Part shown: positions 36,785 to 49,022 of the stretch, piece after piece | Position numbering within the stretch: position 1 is the first letter of the stretch | Layout: the number at the start of each line of letters is the position of its first letter | The notes under the pieces: generated by a model | The model's input: the letters and a program-made list of their open reading frames with translations, nothing else | Told to the model about the DNA's origin: nothing | Database searches by the model: none | Program-made: the position numbers and the translations under genes | NCBI GenBank assembly: GCA_947034895.1 | Contig: OX344763.1 | Location: forward strand, 31,619,025-31,683,024 | Direction of reading: 5' to 3' | Origin: Rhytidiadelphus loreus | Lineage: Eukaryota > Streptophyta > Bryopsida > Hypnales > Hylocomiaceae | Length of the DNA: 64,000 bases

Positions 36785-36966
36785 TCACCGAGTAGGGCCA
36801 AGCCTTCTCAATCAGGCATCCTAGCCGAGCTCTCCCAGGTCTCACTCTGCACTAGCTGCAGGTCTTCCTCTGTATCTCGTGATCTACATACAGGGATATA
36901 CTGAGGGCCCTAGCTCAGCGTGCTGGTCCGCGGTTCAGTCCGTGATCAAGAGCTAGCGAGCCCACC

Positions 36967-38347
36967 ATGGCGTACTTGAAGATGAAGCCCACGCTGATGG
37001 TGCTTGTGGTGGCCGTGTCTGTCATGCTTAGCGTCAGCGAAGTCGCGGCGACGGGCTACGGAGGTTCTCCCAAGAGCCCCCCGAGCAAGAGCCCGCCCAC
37101 CAGCAAGAGCCCACCGGGTCATAGCCCTGGAGGATCAAGCCCACCTTATGGCGGAAGCCCTGGTCACCACAGCCCTCCGTCCCACCCCGGTCCCGGCAAA
37201 CGTACGTGATTTCTTTGTACATTCAGCTGATGATTGAGATCATATTGTTCACGGCATTTATGAGTTGGTTTGCCGTGAACTCCATCACATAATTAGATTG
37301 ATAGACAGCCCTGGCTAGCTTGGATCAGCGCAAGGTCAATGCTGAGCGCACGGACACTCACGATTCTAGGGGAGGATTGTGTCTTCAGGAGTCATTCTTG
37401 ATCTCGTATTTGAATCTGGAAGCGGGACTCAATGCATGTGCACTAGCTAGTTTGATGGATTGTACGGTAGGGTGTGGGGTTCCAGTTCAATTATCTAGAG
37501 TTTTGGATTCCCAATCTACAATACGAAGCAAACTGGAAAATTTTGACAATCGCTTGATGTCCTTGCGTCTGCAGCCGATTGCAAGAAGAAGGGCGGCATG
37601 TGCGGCGACCCCAAGATCGTGGGCGGCGACGGCGTGGTGTTCTACTTCCACGGCCACAAGGACCAGGACTTCTGCCTCGTCTCCGACAGCGACCTGCACA
37701 TCAACGCGCACTTCATCGGAAAAAGACCCGACGGACGACAAAGAGACTTCACGTGGGTGCAGGCGCTGGGATTCGTGTTCGGAGACCACGCGCTCACCAT
37801 CGCCGCCAACAAGGTCGCACACTGGGACGCCGCGGTCGACCAGCTGCAGCTCACGTACAACGGCGTCCCGTTCGCGCTGGCCGCCACGTCGTGGACTTCG
37901 CCTGACGGCGCCTTGACGCTGACCCGCATTGGCGCCACCAACGCCGTGGACCTGGTGATCCAAGAGAAGATGGGCGTGGCGTTGACGGTGGTGCCCATCG
38001 GCAAGGAGGAGAGCCGCGTGCACCGCTACGGCATCGGCGGCGACGACTGCTTCGCGCACTTCGACATGCAGTTCCGCTTCCACAACCTTTCTTCTTCCGT
38101 GAACGGCGTGCTGGGTCAGACGTACCAGCCTGGTTTCGTGAATCCCGTGCAGCGCGGCGTGGCCATGCCCATCATGGGCGGCGCTGATCGTTTTTGCAGC
38201 TCCTCTTTGCTGGCGACGGATTGCCGTGTGTCTCAGTACACGGCGCAGGCCATCCCGCAGGGCTCCGCCATGCCTTCCTTCATCGCCATGTGCGGCAGCA
38301 GCGCTTTGCCGGCGGGCGTCCCCGGGGGACTCACCTGCAGGCGGTGA
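36967..38347 (+). CDS. Root_cap/LEA-related secreted protein with proline-rich N-terminus (right-arm copy)
   Basis: Exons 36967-37201 and 37575-38347, intron 373 bp with GT-AG ends and phase 1, give 335 residues. The protein is identical to that of the left arm: signal peptide, short proline-rich linker with SPPSK, SPPTSK and PPGHSP units, then a Root_cap domain from CGDPKIVGG to the C-terminal TCRR. The ATG follows a CCACC context. The two arm genes point away from each other, with starts about 12.5 kb apart. Because the promoters are also identical, both copies should be expressed alike unless position matters. The family is recognised from the FYFHG, DQDFC and LHINAHFIGKR run; its biochemical function is not known to me. 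Confidence 0.9.
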
Positions 38348-39394
38348 CGCATTTGATTATTTGAATGGGATATATGTACCCCTGCTGTAGTCTGTGGTGT
38401 GAGAGTTGTAGTTTGTGGTGTGAGAGTTGGATTTGTAGAATTCTTCCTTGGAGGATGGCACCACGAATGACATATTTGTTCCTTTTCGTGGAGCATCTTT
38501 GTGACTGTAGTTAGTGTATAGATAACACCTTAGGATTGATATTGATGCCTCATGGCATGCCTCCTAGGCTGTGGTCTTTTACTAGATGTATTTATTAATG
38601 AATACTTTAGATATTCTTTGTTTTACTACACGAGCCCTGTGCCATTGACTTGTGATGCTCACATTGGCTGACCAGTTCTCTTTGGCTTTCAGAGTATTCA
38701 CTAAGTCAGTTGAACCTTTTGATGTGGTTGATGCTTTTGTGCATAGTGAGAGTAGTCGTTGTATCCCTCCCTCCCTTATGCTTTGGCTGGATCACCTGGA
38801 TGAAGCACGGTTTAATTTGACACTGCACACAACCTCTTGCAACTTGCAAAAAGTTCACTTGGTACACATTCAGCTAGTGACGAGTTGCATGCACAGGATG
38901 GTTTGTTGCCTTGAATTGTATGGGGCTAGCTAGTGGCGGAGCTACTTGTTAAAGACAATTGAAGGGTAGCCTCTGCGTTGCATGTGTTACTCGGGATTTA
39001 TGTGGGTGAGGTATTTCGATGGCTCAGCAGGGAGAACGGTCTTTGGGTTTGTGAGGACCAAAGCTAAGACCGTGACGGTTGTAAGCCTCGACCGTTTCTG
39101 ATCATGGCACGTTTTGTTTATTCGTGAGATTTTTCACTGAAGCTGCATCGGGGTAGTCGAGTCAAGTCGTCAAGATGAGGAAGGTGTTGCATTCTTGGAA
39201 TCCTGGTGTGGCTAATTAGCTTCTGGACTTGGGAAGATTTCTTCCTTCGTTGGCTTCGGAGGCCTCCCTTCTCTCCTGCCAGCGGAGAGACTGCGGTCTC
39301 GGAGCATTTTCCTTCTCAGGAAGGACAACCGGAGTCGGAGTTGGCACGGTTTTCAAAATTCCTTACCCGAAGATGTAATACAGATTAAGTATTG
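38348..39394. other. 3' flank of the right Root_cap gene and a 420-bp unique stretch
   Basis: 38348-38971 is the end of the right arm with the same 3' repeat (TGTGGTGTGAGAGTTG twice). 38972-39394 has no counterpart beside the left arm and no recognisable gene. It separates the arm from pseudogene copy C. Confidence 0.5.
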
Positions 39395-41622
39395 TGACTG
39401 CCTCTAGTTGTTTGCTGATCACACAAAATGGTAACGTACGGATATGTTTTCTTAGCTGGAAATACCCGATCTACCGGATAAAGGAGAGATGTAGTTCTTC
39501 TACAAGCCGAAAGCAGGAGTTGATAACCCGGAATCTGGACAAGGTAGATGTACTCCGACCTGAGGAGGCCGAGAGAGGGAGGTCGAGAAAAAGCAAAGCT
39601 CTGACTGCTATGTGCACTTATATCCCTAACAACTGGTTCAAGAATAAGTGCGTTCAACAAAACCCACGTTATCAGTACGTTCATTGCTCGAGGGCTTGAA
39701 GCTTCTTCCACACCTACAGTAACAAGCCAACTGATTTTTCTTGACGCGCACATCATCAAAGGAGTGCAATCTTGGCAATGCCGTCCATCTTCATCTCATT
39801 ATATTTACAGGGGTGGAATATAGTATCCGGGGTTTAATTTCGTACAATCATAGACTCTTGTGCTTAGTGAGGTCGCATCCAACTCCCTAAGCATGTAAAC
39901 AACAAGATATTCAGGGCAAAAGAAGAAGAAGAAGAATGTCAACGGTCTCATAAGATACTGGACGGTGAATGTGTAAAAAAATTAGAGCTCATTCCTCAGC
40001 CAACTTTGAGTTTGAAGTCATTGCCTACACCACAGCTTGGACAATTTACTGTCATGCATGGGCTTTAAATTCTGCAGAGAGTGGAAATTGGAAAGAAAGC
40101 TTTATTTCGGTACTTGGTGATGGAAAGAAAACACGTTGCATTAACCAAGCACACCATGCAGTCCGTTATGGGGGTTCGTAGAACTTGTCACCACTAACTC
40201 TGCTGACATCAAGAAGTCCTCAACGATGGTGAGTGCTTCTACTCAATAACTGCAACGGTGTATATTCAACTCTGCTATAGAAAATGTTGGTTTGGAAAGT
40301 CCCAAGTGTAGTGTTTTCTAATATTGGCCTTCGAATCATGCGTAGGTCTGAGCACAGTTATTGTCGTCACTATTTAATAGATATTGATGGTTATTAATGT
40401 TGTCAGTGCATGCAGAGAATACTGAAGTGGATTCAGTCCAGGGTCAGCAGTCCAATCCAGCCGCAAGACCTGTTGCTGAAGGCGTATATAGCCTTGTCCG
40501 ACATCACGCAGAGGTGAGAGCAAGCACCCACCTCGTCTACAAACTGGAGACTCCGGGGCCGCCTAAAAAAGCATGATCCACAGGACGTACTCAACGTCGA
40601 GCCCCAGGCTTCCTTCGTCATCCAGGTTTGAACTCCATTTCCTTCCAGAAAAGCTACAACATTACTTCTTATTAACAACTCGATATAGATATTTCTTGGC
40701 TTCTTGCTGCTACCAATTACGCTGAAGGATACTATTTTCGTTACTTTCAGCAATTTCTCCTACATGGAGGAATGTACTTTATTGGGAGATCTGTGACAGA
40801 GAAATCAGTAGAAAGATCACTCACTTTGGGTCCAAGAGCAAAAACTTTGTCGAGATCAAATTGTATTATTACTAGTCTGATGATTTCTTAGGCAACCAGT
40901 GGGAGTCGGAGATTGTAGAACACTAATGATGGAATAGTAGACAACAAAGATTAGTGACCAATATCATTATTAGCCAAATCATGCTTATGCCGCTTAGCAT
41001 TGATGATGTGCTGCAACTTCTGCTTCCTTCAGGCTGTTGTAGTGACCTTTAATTGTTGAGTGCGTTTTTGGTAGGTGCATGTGCCAGGTTATCAAATGGC
41101 TGTTGAGTATATATAGCGATTTAGTTTTAGGGTTTAATGTCCTTTGTACCTTCGGTTACCAATCTTGCACACCGTGCGTGAGCACTGCTCATTCCGAATT
41201 TGTCCAAAGTTTGTCAGATAAAGAATCCAGAGCAGCCAGCGCCAGCATCCACCAACGGGGTGGGTAACAAGCGGAGAGCTTTTTTTCCAGCCCATTTGCA
41301 AGGCCGAATTGGGTCCATGCCAGGCGGTTCCTGCCCGCTGATCCTCCCGACCTGCTCAACTACGAAGGCGTGGAATTCCTTCTGCTTTCCGCACATGACG
41401 ACGTGGATGCTGAGCTGCGAAATGACATCAGTTTCCACAATCACGATCTCTTGACAGGGGATGCCCCTGATGAGCTCATTCAGTATTTGGTGGCCGGGGC
41501 CAAGCACCACAAGCATCTCATCAGACCGCTCATCGAAGGACATTGGGCGTAGCTCGCAATGGAAAGGGAGGCAGACCCAGCTTATGGACCCCGAGCTCAC
41601 TTCGCTCTCTTGCATCTTATTA
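39395..41622 (+). pseudogene. Copy C: decayed duplicate of gene A
   Basis: Collinear with gene A from intron 1 to past its stop codon, with more differences than copy B. Exon 1 is absent because homology starts inside intron 1. The exon 2 acceptor is changed and the frame has TAG at 39492-39494 where gene A codes for Tyr, with a deletion further on. Exon 3 is lost. The exon 4 equivalent (about 40077-40227) has small insertions and a deletion that shift frame. Exon 5 (about 40415-40626) has a frameshift near 40565. Exon 6 (about 41221-41552) has a 5-bp insertion near 41317. Homology ends at 41622, exactly where the Harbinger-like element starts. No product is expected. Confidence 0.9.
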
Positions 41623-43234
41623 GGGCCGGTATTCACTTGGGGCCGGATTGAAGGCTGGCCGGAACTCTCCAAGTTTGAAGCAATGGGATTGCTCAATTTC
41701 TCCAAATCCGGCCCAAGGGCTTTATACTAGGGCCGGATTGATACCACCACTCATCCTACGTGTCGGCTTAGGTGGCATAGTTTTGGCGCCAAACCATCCG
41801 ACCCCACGGGAGCAATCGGGCCAAGGTTTTCAGTTGCCCGATTTCCCATCTAGGGTCGGATTGGGGTCAGATTGGGCTCCTCCGTTGGATCGGACAAATC
41901 TCCACCATCTACCATGCAAGGGCTTTTCTTTTCTTTTTATTACATTTTTTATTAACTGTGAGCTCAATCGCATCTAGTTGAGTCATGTTGTAATACAGAT
42001 GCTGTGTTACAAGTTGTTAATACTGAATTGTATTGTTAATACTGAATTGTATTGTTAATACTGAATTGTATTGTTAATATTGAATTGTATTGTTAATACT
42101 GAATTGTATTGTTAATACTGAATTGTATTGTTAATACTGAATTGTATTGTTAATACTGAATTGTATTGTTAATACTGAATTGTATTGTTAATACTGAATT
42201 GTATTGTTAATAATGAATTTTATTATTATTAATCATTGCAATTGTAACAATAATGTCTTTGCAATTGTTTTAGCATGAGATATTAATAATTAATTTTTTT
42301 GGTGTAGACACAAATTTCATACTATGTTATAGACACTAATTTTGATAAATTACATGTTTAATAAGTAAATTTTTTATATGGACACAAATCTGTAAATGAA
42401 AGTCATTGTTGAAGTTATGCCAAAAACTTTGACAATTACAAGATAATGTGTGTTTTTATCAATTTTGATGACAAATACTTGAAAAAAGAATATGGTAAGG
42501 AAAAATTATGCTACTAGAAATAACATGCATGGTAAAACCTGATTTACATTTATCATTGAATTCATTCAAGTTTTCATAATAAAAAATTTCATGCTTTTCT
42601 TTAAAATAAACTAAGAATATAGATTTGAAAAAGAGATTAAAAAAAATTACATGTTTTCTTCAATTGTATATTTAATAAATGACAACTATTATGGGGTTAC
42701 AAATCTTTTTTCAATGTCAACTCTAGTTTTAGTGTAAAAAAAAAAAGGTTCAAAAGAAGTCAAAGAACTTCCGCTTTTTTCCAAATAGAAAAAATAGGAA
42801 GAGAATGGAAAAGGTTAAAAAAAATTAAAAAATCTCTCTTCCATTTTGAAATAGGGAAAGTAGGAATAAAAAAGAAAAGTCTAAAGAATTCTAATTTTTT
42901 TTCTTCATATATTTGAAATAGAAGAAATAGAAGAAAAAAAACTTTTTTTTCCTAAAGTATAAAATATACAAAGATGCATGTCTTAGATTTTTTTAATTAA
43001 GCATCCCAAAAATCCAAGAACATATTAATCAAGAATTCGGCGTTAGAATTGGACCTCAACACTTTACATTACCTAGGGCCGGAGTGATGAATTGGAATTC
43101 GGCCCCAGAATTCGGCCTCAACCCCCTTACATTATATGGGGCCGAAGTAGTGATTTGGGGCTGGATTGTGGGCCGGATTGGAGGCAAATCGGGTTGGCCT
43201 TCCATCCGGCCCCAGGCCGTGTATATACCCACCC
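41623..43234. mobile_element. Non-autonomous PIF/Harbinger-like DNA element with TTA target duplication
   Basis: The left end GGGCCGGTATTCAC and the right end GTATATACCCACCC form imperfect terminal inverted repeats. These continue inward with a shared GGGGCCGGAT, GAAGGC block (41640-41656 against 43185-43214 reversed). TTA flanks both sides (41620-41622 and 43235-43237). A 3-bp TTA duplication with GGG...CCC ends fits the PIF/Harbinger superfamily. Gene A, the paralogous site, lacks the insertion: homology with copy C runs through CTCTCTTGCATCTTA and stops at the TTA. There is no transposase frame. The interior is very AT-rich and contains a 19-bp tandem array; the sub-terminal parts are GC-rich with repeated GGGCCGGATT. 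Confidence 0.75.
42014..42222. repeat. 19-bp minisatellite, 11 units
   Basis: Eleven consecutive 19-bp units of TTGTTAATACTGAATTGTA begin at 42014, 42033, 42052 and so on to 42204. All are nearly identical; the fourth has one substitution and the last is degenerate. The array lies inside the Harbinger-like element. Confidence 0.97.
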
Positions 43235-43237
43235 TTA

Positions 43238-45367
43238 GCCGGACCTGAAAGGTGCGATGGATGACTAACGTTAGCCCTGAAACATCGTGGAAATCATTTG
43301 CTAAAAAAAATGTAAGAATCCATTCATTGGAGGTCAAATCATTGTGGAAGACCTTCCTTTTTTACACAAATTTTTAAGAATGAACATTTGTGTTTCATTG
43401 AAGGATTCTTTGTCATCCATCGGTCACTTAGTGTCCACAATGATGTTACATGGTTAACTACGTAAACAAAGAATACACCTATTGGTTCACTAATTGGAAT
43501 GTTTTGGTGACCACCTTGGTCATGGGGCCGCATCCTTCTTTCTAATCGCTATAGAAATGAAGAATGCACCCACTCGTCTATAAATCATATCATTTTTGGC
43601 GAGGTACTTTCGGTGATAGGTCTTGTCCTTTCAAGGTTAAATTGAGCAAATTTATGTGGAAAGCATTATAATTGAATGTCAGGAAGTTCTCATTTTTATT
43701 CACATATCAAAAACTAATTGCAATTAAAGTTCCAAGGTGAAATCCAAGAATGATATTGATTATAGTATGTAAAAGTTATAAGACTGAGGTCAAAGTTGAA
43801 TTGGTAGGTCTTCCAACCATTGTTAAAAGGGAGAATTCAAATAGTGAGAAATTTATAGATGTTTGTGTTCAACACAACAATATGTTGACAATTCAAAGTT
43901 GGACCTAAATTAAGACTATTGGATTACCACAATGATTTATGAGTGTTTGAAGTTGCAAAACTCTAGACCTAATGGCTTCATTGAAGACAACTTAGGAAGA
44001 TTTATTAACTCTCTACTAGAGCAGAAAGTCTTTGCATAAACAAAAACTACATTTATAGGGAATTTGATTGGAATCTCATTAATTAAGTGTGCTAGAACGA
44101 CAAGAGAGATGAACATAAGCAATGTTCAAGATATTTTTTGAGTTTTACCAACTAATTTTCCTTAATTCCCATATTGAACCAAATTTTCAAGTACAAAAAA
44201 AAAATTCCTATAATTTTTATTCTAAATAGAAATTTTATAAATTTTTTCATTGTTTTTTTCCAATGTTTTCTAATTGCAATCGGGGGGGTTCCAATTCCAC
44301 CGGCTAAAAATAAATAAACTTGCGGTTTTTCCCAATCATTGAGCATAAGGTAGCAAAGCTATTTCGATTTTTAGAATAAGCTATGACAACTTTGATCATA
44401 GTTTTGTTTCCATTCCATAATTCAAGGGCAAAATCCTCTAAGGTAGAACAACCCATTCATTTGTGGTCTAATAACCCATAGTGGACACCTAGAGAATGAC
44501 CCCATTATAGGGATTTTCATCATGTGAGATTTTGGCCAAAATGCATGTCTTACATGACAGGAAAAGAACGATTAGTGACTTCATTAGGAACTTCCAAGTT
44601 TTCAATATGAAATCATTGTAAGACTTTACTTTTTAGGCTTTCCATGTTAGAAAATATTATGACTGCTTTACGTGAACAAAATGAGTATCATGGATTCAGA
44701 TTTTGTTGATTCTAAAGGAGTCTATATATAGACTCTTTAATTTGTTTCATGATGCATTGAACACTTCAAAAATTCATAGCAAATTCATACTTTGTCAAAA
44801 AAAACTTAATATCAATTGCTCTCATTGTTTCTTACACTTGCATTAATGTGGGGGGGAAATTGAAAGATTTCAACAACATGAGGTCAAACTCCTTATTCTA
44901 ACCACAATGGGTTGTTTTCCCTTAATATTATCAGTCTATCACTATAGATAGCATGATAAGATAAATTCTTTTGGTAGACCACGGAGAATTTCTTTTTGAG
45001 ATTTGCATACACTATACAAATGGTAGAATTTAATGTCAATACACTACTCATAAACTTTACTATGAACCATACTAATTGATTTATAAGTGATATGAGTTTC
45101 ATTCTTCATGAAATTTTTTACTAACTATGTTTTCAAAGATCCCCTTTGAATATTATAGATATTTGTGCTCTTAATAAAAATCTTCATCAAACATAAAAAC
45201 TCATAGCATTTTGACATCAAATTATGTGCTTACACTAAATTTTATTATTAGTATAGTTGATAATGAATTGGCTATCATGAACTAGCTTTGATGACCTTCA
45301 AAATGCTTCAAGGAGTGATGTTCCTTTACTCTAAAATTATGACTAAATTTGTTTTGTAGTAGATGTA
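43238..45367. other. AT-rich sequence without a gene
   Basis: No supported coding region. Around 43460-43540 (AAACAAAGAATACACCTATT, then GGTGACCACCTTGGTCATGG) it resembles the 3' flank of gene A near 19580-19650. The duplicated segment therefore continued past the Harbinger insertion before fading out. Nothing else is recognisable. Confidence 0.5.
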
Positions 45368-45490
45368 ATAAAATTCTTATAGTATTTGTATTTTTGTTTT
45401 GTATGTTTGATATAAAATTCTTATAGTATTTGTATTTTTGTTTTGTATGTTTGATATAAAATTCTTGTAGTATTTGTATGGTTGATATAA
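45368..45490. repeat. 44-bp tandem repeat, 2.7 units
   Basis: Units starting ATAAAATTCTTATAGTATTT begin at 45368, 45412 and 45456; the third is truncated and changed near its end. The two full units are almost identical. Confidence 0.9.
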
Positions 45491-46089
45491 TTTATAATTT
45501 ATTTCCAATGCTAACAATTAGAATCATTTGCCTCATAATTAATCAATGGAGACCATTAGAAATGTAGAAGTGGAAAGTGAACATTCACTTGGATACTCAT
45601 CAATTGAATAATTAGAGCACAAACACATTTTATATTCTTGTCCTTGTGTAGTGTCATTGTCTTGTTTTTGGATAGTAAGTCTTAATTAAATAAGATCAAG
45701 TATTTATGTAAAATTATGTCTAGTAATTTGAAAGTAATAAATTTTTGGTTATGAAGATAACATTCCTTGTCATTCCCATGTTTTAGCATTGATATAATTT
45801 ATCATTGTAAGACTCTACTTTCAAGTTACCTAGTCTATAATATTCTATCAACCACAATTCCTTTTGTTATGTCCTCTCTCAAATTTCACTAGGTGATGCA
45901 ATATTCTTCATGGGCATTCTATATTTTGTAAATTTTTATTTATTGATGTCATCACACGAACACCCCATTACTAGAGCCTTTGCAAAGGTTTCTATATTCA
46001 AGGAGACAAACAGATTCTAATAACTAGTGATTGCAAGAAACACTTGCCCTATTTATTGCCCTCTATAATAGGAGGGATGTTTTTTGTAA
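45491..46089. other. AT-rich sequence, no feature seen
   Basis: Short random frames only; no repeat ends or RNA gene noticed. Confidence 0.4.
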
Positions 46090-47021
46090 TATAACTTTTT
46101 CAAGGGGGTAGTCCTTGAAAAAATAAAGATATATGTGTGAACACCATTTCTAATACAAGTACCAAAATTTTGAAAAAAACTTTTTTTGACATATTGAACC
46201 GTAGGACCTCGTATTATATAGTATCAAAAAATGGTGGTAAAAATTTCAGACATTTCCACCAGGTGGGTTGCAAGATATAAGCATTCAAATTAACTAAAAT
46301 CATTTTTTTGACCCTGCGAAAAGCAGAGCAATTGCACTTCACAAGCTTACATTTCTATGAAAAAATGCCTAGAAGGTGGTGCTTCTTTGGATTTGTTTTC
46401 CTAGACAAGTTGGCCACATGCTTGAAAATTTTCATATCATTTGGAATAGTACAACATATAAGAAAAAAATAATAAGTAGGTAGTAGATAGTAGAGAATGA
46501 TAAAAAATACTAAATTATTTACAATTTAAATATGGAATTGAAAATATCCAATTCCAATGGTCGAAATGTTGTAACAATGTATCTACATTCTACGATTTTG
46601 TTTTTGTCCAAAAATATGGAAAATTGGGTAAGATAAAGGATTTCAAAGTTTATTTTAGAGTAGGAAATCCAAAATTGCCCGCAAACAAAAAATCCTCATA
46701 ACTTTTGACTCATTGATCAAAATGGAATGATTCAAAACTTTTCGTGTATATAAAACTCTAGAAAATCAATTCCAAATTTTTGTTTCTGAAAAAAGTGATT
46801 TTTTCTGATCTGCCCGAATTGCCCAATTGGGGAAAAAAGTAACATATTAGGCTATAACTTTTGACTCGTTTTTCCAAATGTCATGAAATTTGGTGCATAT
46901 GAAAGATCTTTCTTGCCCCCACATTCTATTAAAATTTCAGCCCCAAATATGAAAATCTAGGCTCGTAGGTACCTGCCCAAATTTCTATACAACCAGAAAA
47001 CACAGTCCAATCCTTTAGGGG
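46090..47021. mobile_element. Second, degraded copy of the TTAA-flanked piggyBac-like element
   Basis: The right end is clear: TCCTTTAGGGG (47011-47021) followed by TTAA (47022-47025), as in the element at 51008-51941. Internal blocks are shared in the same order: AACCGTAGGA near 46200, a TTGCAAGATATAAGC/TTGTAAGATATCAAC pair, and CGTAGGTACCTGCCC near 46965. The left terminus is not recognisable, so the start given is an estimate from the length of the other copy. No coding capacity. Confidence 0.6.
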
Positions 47022-47025
47022 TTAA

Positions 47026-49022
47026 TGGGGGGATATTATTTTGTCTATTGTTAATTTCATACCCTATCATTATGTAATTTTATAATATAGTTCATTAAAG
47101 GAGAAGTATACATTAATTGTAATTCCCAATTGCAATGAATATATCATATGATATGTTAGTCCCATTTTTTTCTACTACTTAGAATTATAGAATTGGTGTA
47201 GGGTTTAGGATTCACAATTAGGGGGCTTCTAACCTCTAATATCCCCTAGGCCGGGGGTGTACTTTCAAAATGGGCCAAGAACTTGAGCAATTTTTTGGTT
47301 CATTTTTCTTTGAGATTGGATATTGTATAACCAATGGATCTTGAAGTTCACATTGAGAGTAAGCACCTAAAACAGTTTCAGATTATTTGACCTTATGCTT
47401 TAGGAGATATTTAAGTTTGAAGTTTTATTTGGGACAATGGAAATACAGGGCAGCACACTTTGAAGGAGCATATCTTGTAAGGATATTTTGAAATGATGCT
47501 CTTTTTATTTTGAGTGAAAGATAAGAGAGTTGAGAATGTACGTGTAAACTTCACAACATTTCAAGCATTTTTCAATTCATGGTGGAGCTTGCAATGCACA
47601 ATGGTCACTAAAATGAGAGTAATGTTTGTAAGAAAAACAAGAATGGGACACTTGTCTTCTCCTTGACCTCCTTGGATCTGAACTTTTTTGAGGTAGGCAA
47701 GAATCACATTGGTTGGCTGACTTTTTAGTCCATGCCAAAATTGACCCCCCCAAAATGAGTTGTAAACTACACTACAACACTTAACTTTAAAAATTTCCAC
47801 AAGGCTGAGTTTAACTTGTATTTGATGGAACTGTTTCCATTAGATTTATAACGCATTCTATTTTTTGAAAATATTTTTATTTCTTAAAACACTCAAAATT
47901 TGAGAACAAGTAGCTGAAAAAAGAGGGCAGCAATTAAAAAATGGTTGCTTGGGTCATTAGGTAGATTACCCTCCTTAGTGCTCTAATGTCCAGAAATTCA
48001 TATCTAATTCCAAAAAACTCCAAAAAATAACATATGAAATGACTTGCCAATTTCATTGTATTTCAAGGAAAAGCTACTAGAAAATATTTCAAGATGTTTA
48101 TCATCATCAACCTTGGTAGTTTCCTAAACCTAATAAATTTTGAGATGTATTCGTTCAGATCAAAGGATCAACTATTATATGGGATGCAAAACAGTGCTTT
48201 TGTCCCCATATTAAGTTTGTTGAGCTTGACAAAATTTTCTTGTCATCACCATGAACAACATACATTCCAAACTTATAAGCTCAGTTTGTGACTAGCTTCT
48301 CATTTATAGATTTTCAATAGCAAAACTCATTTAGATCGGTACATAGGTCATCAAAGCTTAAAAGGAAAAATAAATAAAAAGATGATGTCATGTAAATGTG
48401 GAGTTAATAATTGATTCTTAATCTAGACATAAAGGTTTGCCTAATTACTCATTTTCTTTTTTACTCTAGTATATCCACCATTCAACTAACAAGCCATAGT
48501 GTTGTACACACAAGAATGTTGTTTTAGATCATCATATCTTAAAGAATTAAAAAAAGAAAGGATGATGTAGTGTAAATGTCAGGTTAAATGCCAGCCCTAA
48601 ATCCATAATCATAACTTTTGCCCCATTGAATTAATAAAAAGGGGGTATCCTAAGTCTAATTTTTTCCTAATGCACCCCATTATTCCACACCCTAAGGTAT
48701 TTACAATATACCCAATGACATTTTACATACACTATCAAATAGTTAAACACTTTATAATTTTTAGCCTTAATGTTTTTTTGGCACCCTACATTTGTTCATA
48801 CCTACATGTCTACTTCTACCACCAATTGCACCCTTTGAGATGACTTTTGCATTTTATCTTTAACAAATGTGAGATTCATAATGAAGGTACATAGAACTAT
48901 TCTACACCTCCCATAAGCTTTTCATATTATCAAAAAATACTTTACCAATAAAAAATAATTGATTTGATGTTAACTTTTGCAATTTTTTGGATGAAGAGCA
49001 CATTTAGAAAAACTCTTAGATA
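47026..49022. other. AT-rich sequence with minor repeat remnants
   Basis: No gene. Around 47990-48100 it resembles 30715-30825 (CTCCAAAAAATA, then AAAATATTTCAAGATGTTT), so another dispersed repeat is shared between the two AT-rich areas. Confidence 0.45.

Larger units (their letters stand above)
34805..38971 (+). repeat. Right arm of the roughly 4.15-kb inverted repeat
   Basis: It is the mirror image of 22422-26579 (coordinates sum to 61384 over most of its length), with a complete promoter and Root_cap gene. The outer end is at about 38971, where the shared GAAGGGTAGCC stops. Beyond it lie about 420 bp unique in the window and then the decayed gene-A copy C, in the same order and orientation as copy B beyond the left arm. 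Confidence 0.93.

Noticed and set aside
37320..37916. Frame of 198 codons overlapping the Root_cap intron and exon 2
   Set aside because: It is a shifted frame of the GC-rich exon with low-complexity Ser/Thr/Arg content and reads through the intron.
42014..42222. Possible CRISPR array because of regular repeats
   Set aside because: The 19-bp units are contiguous with no spacers and the genome is a plant; it is a minisatellite.
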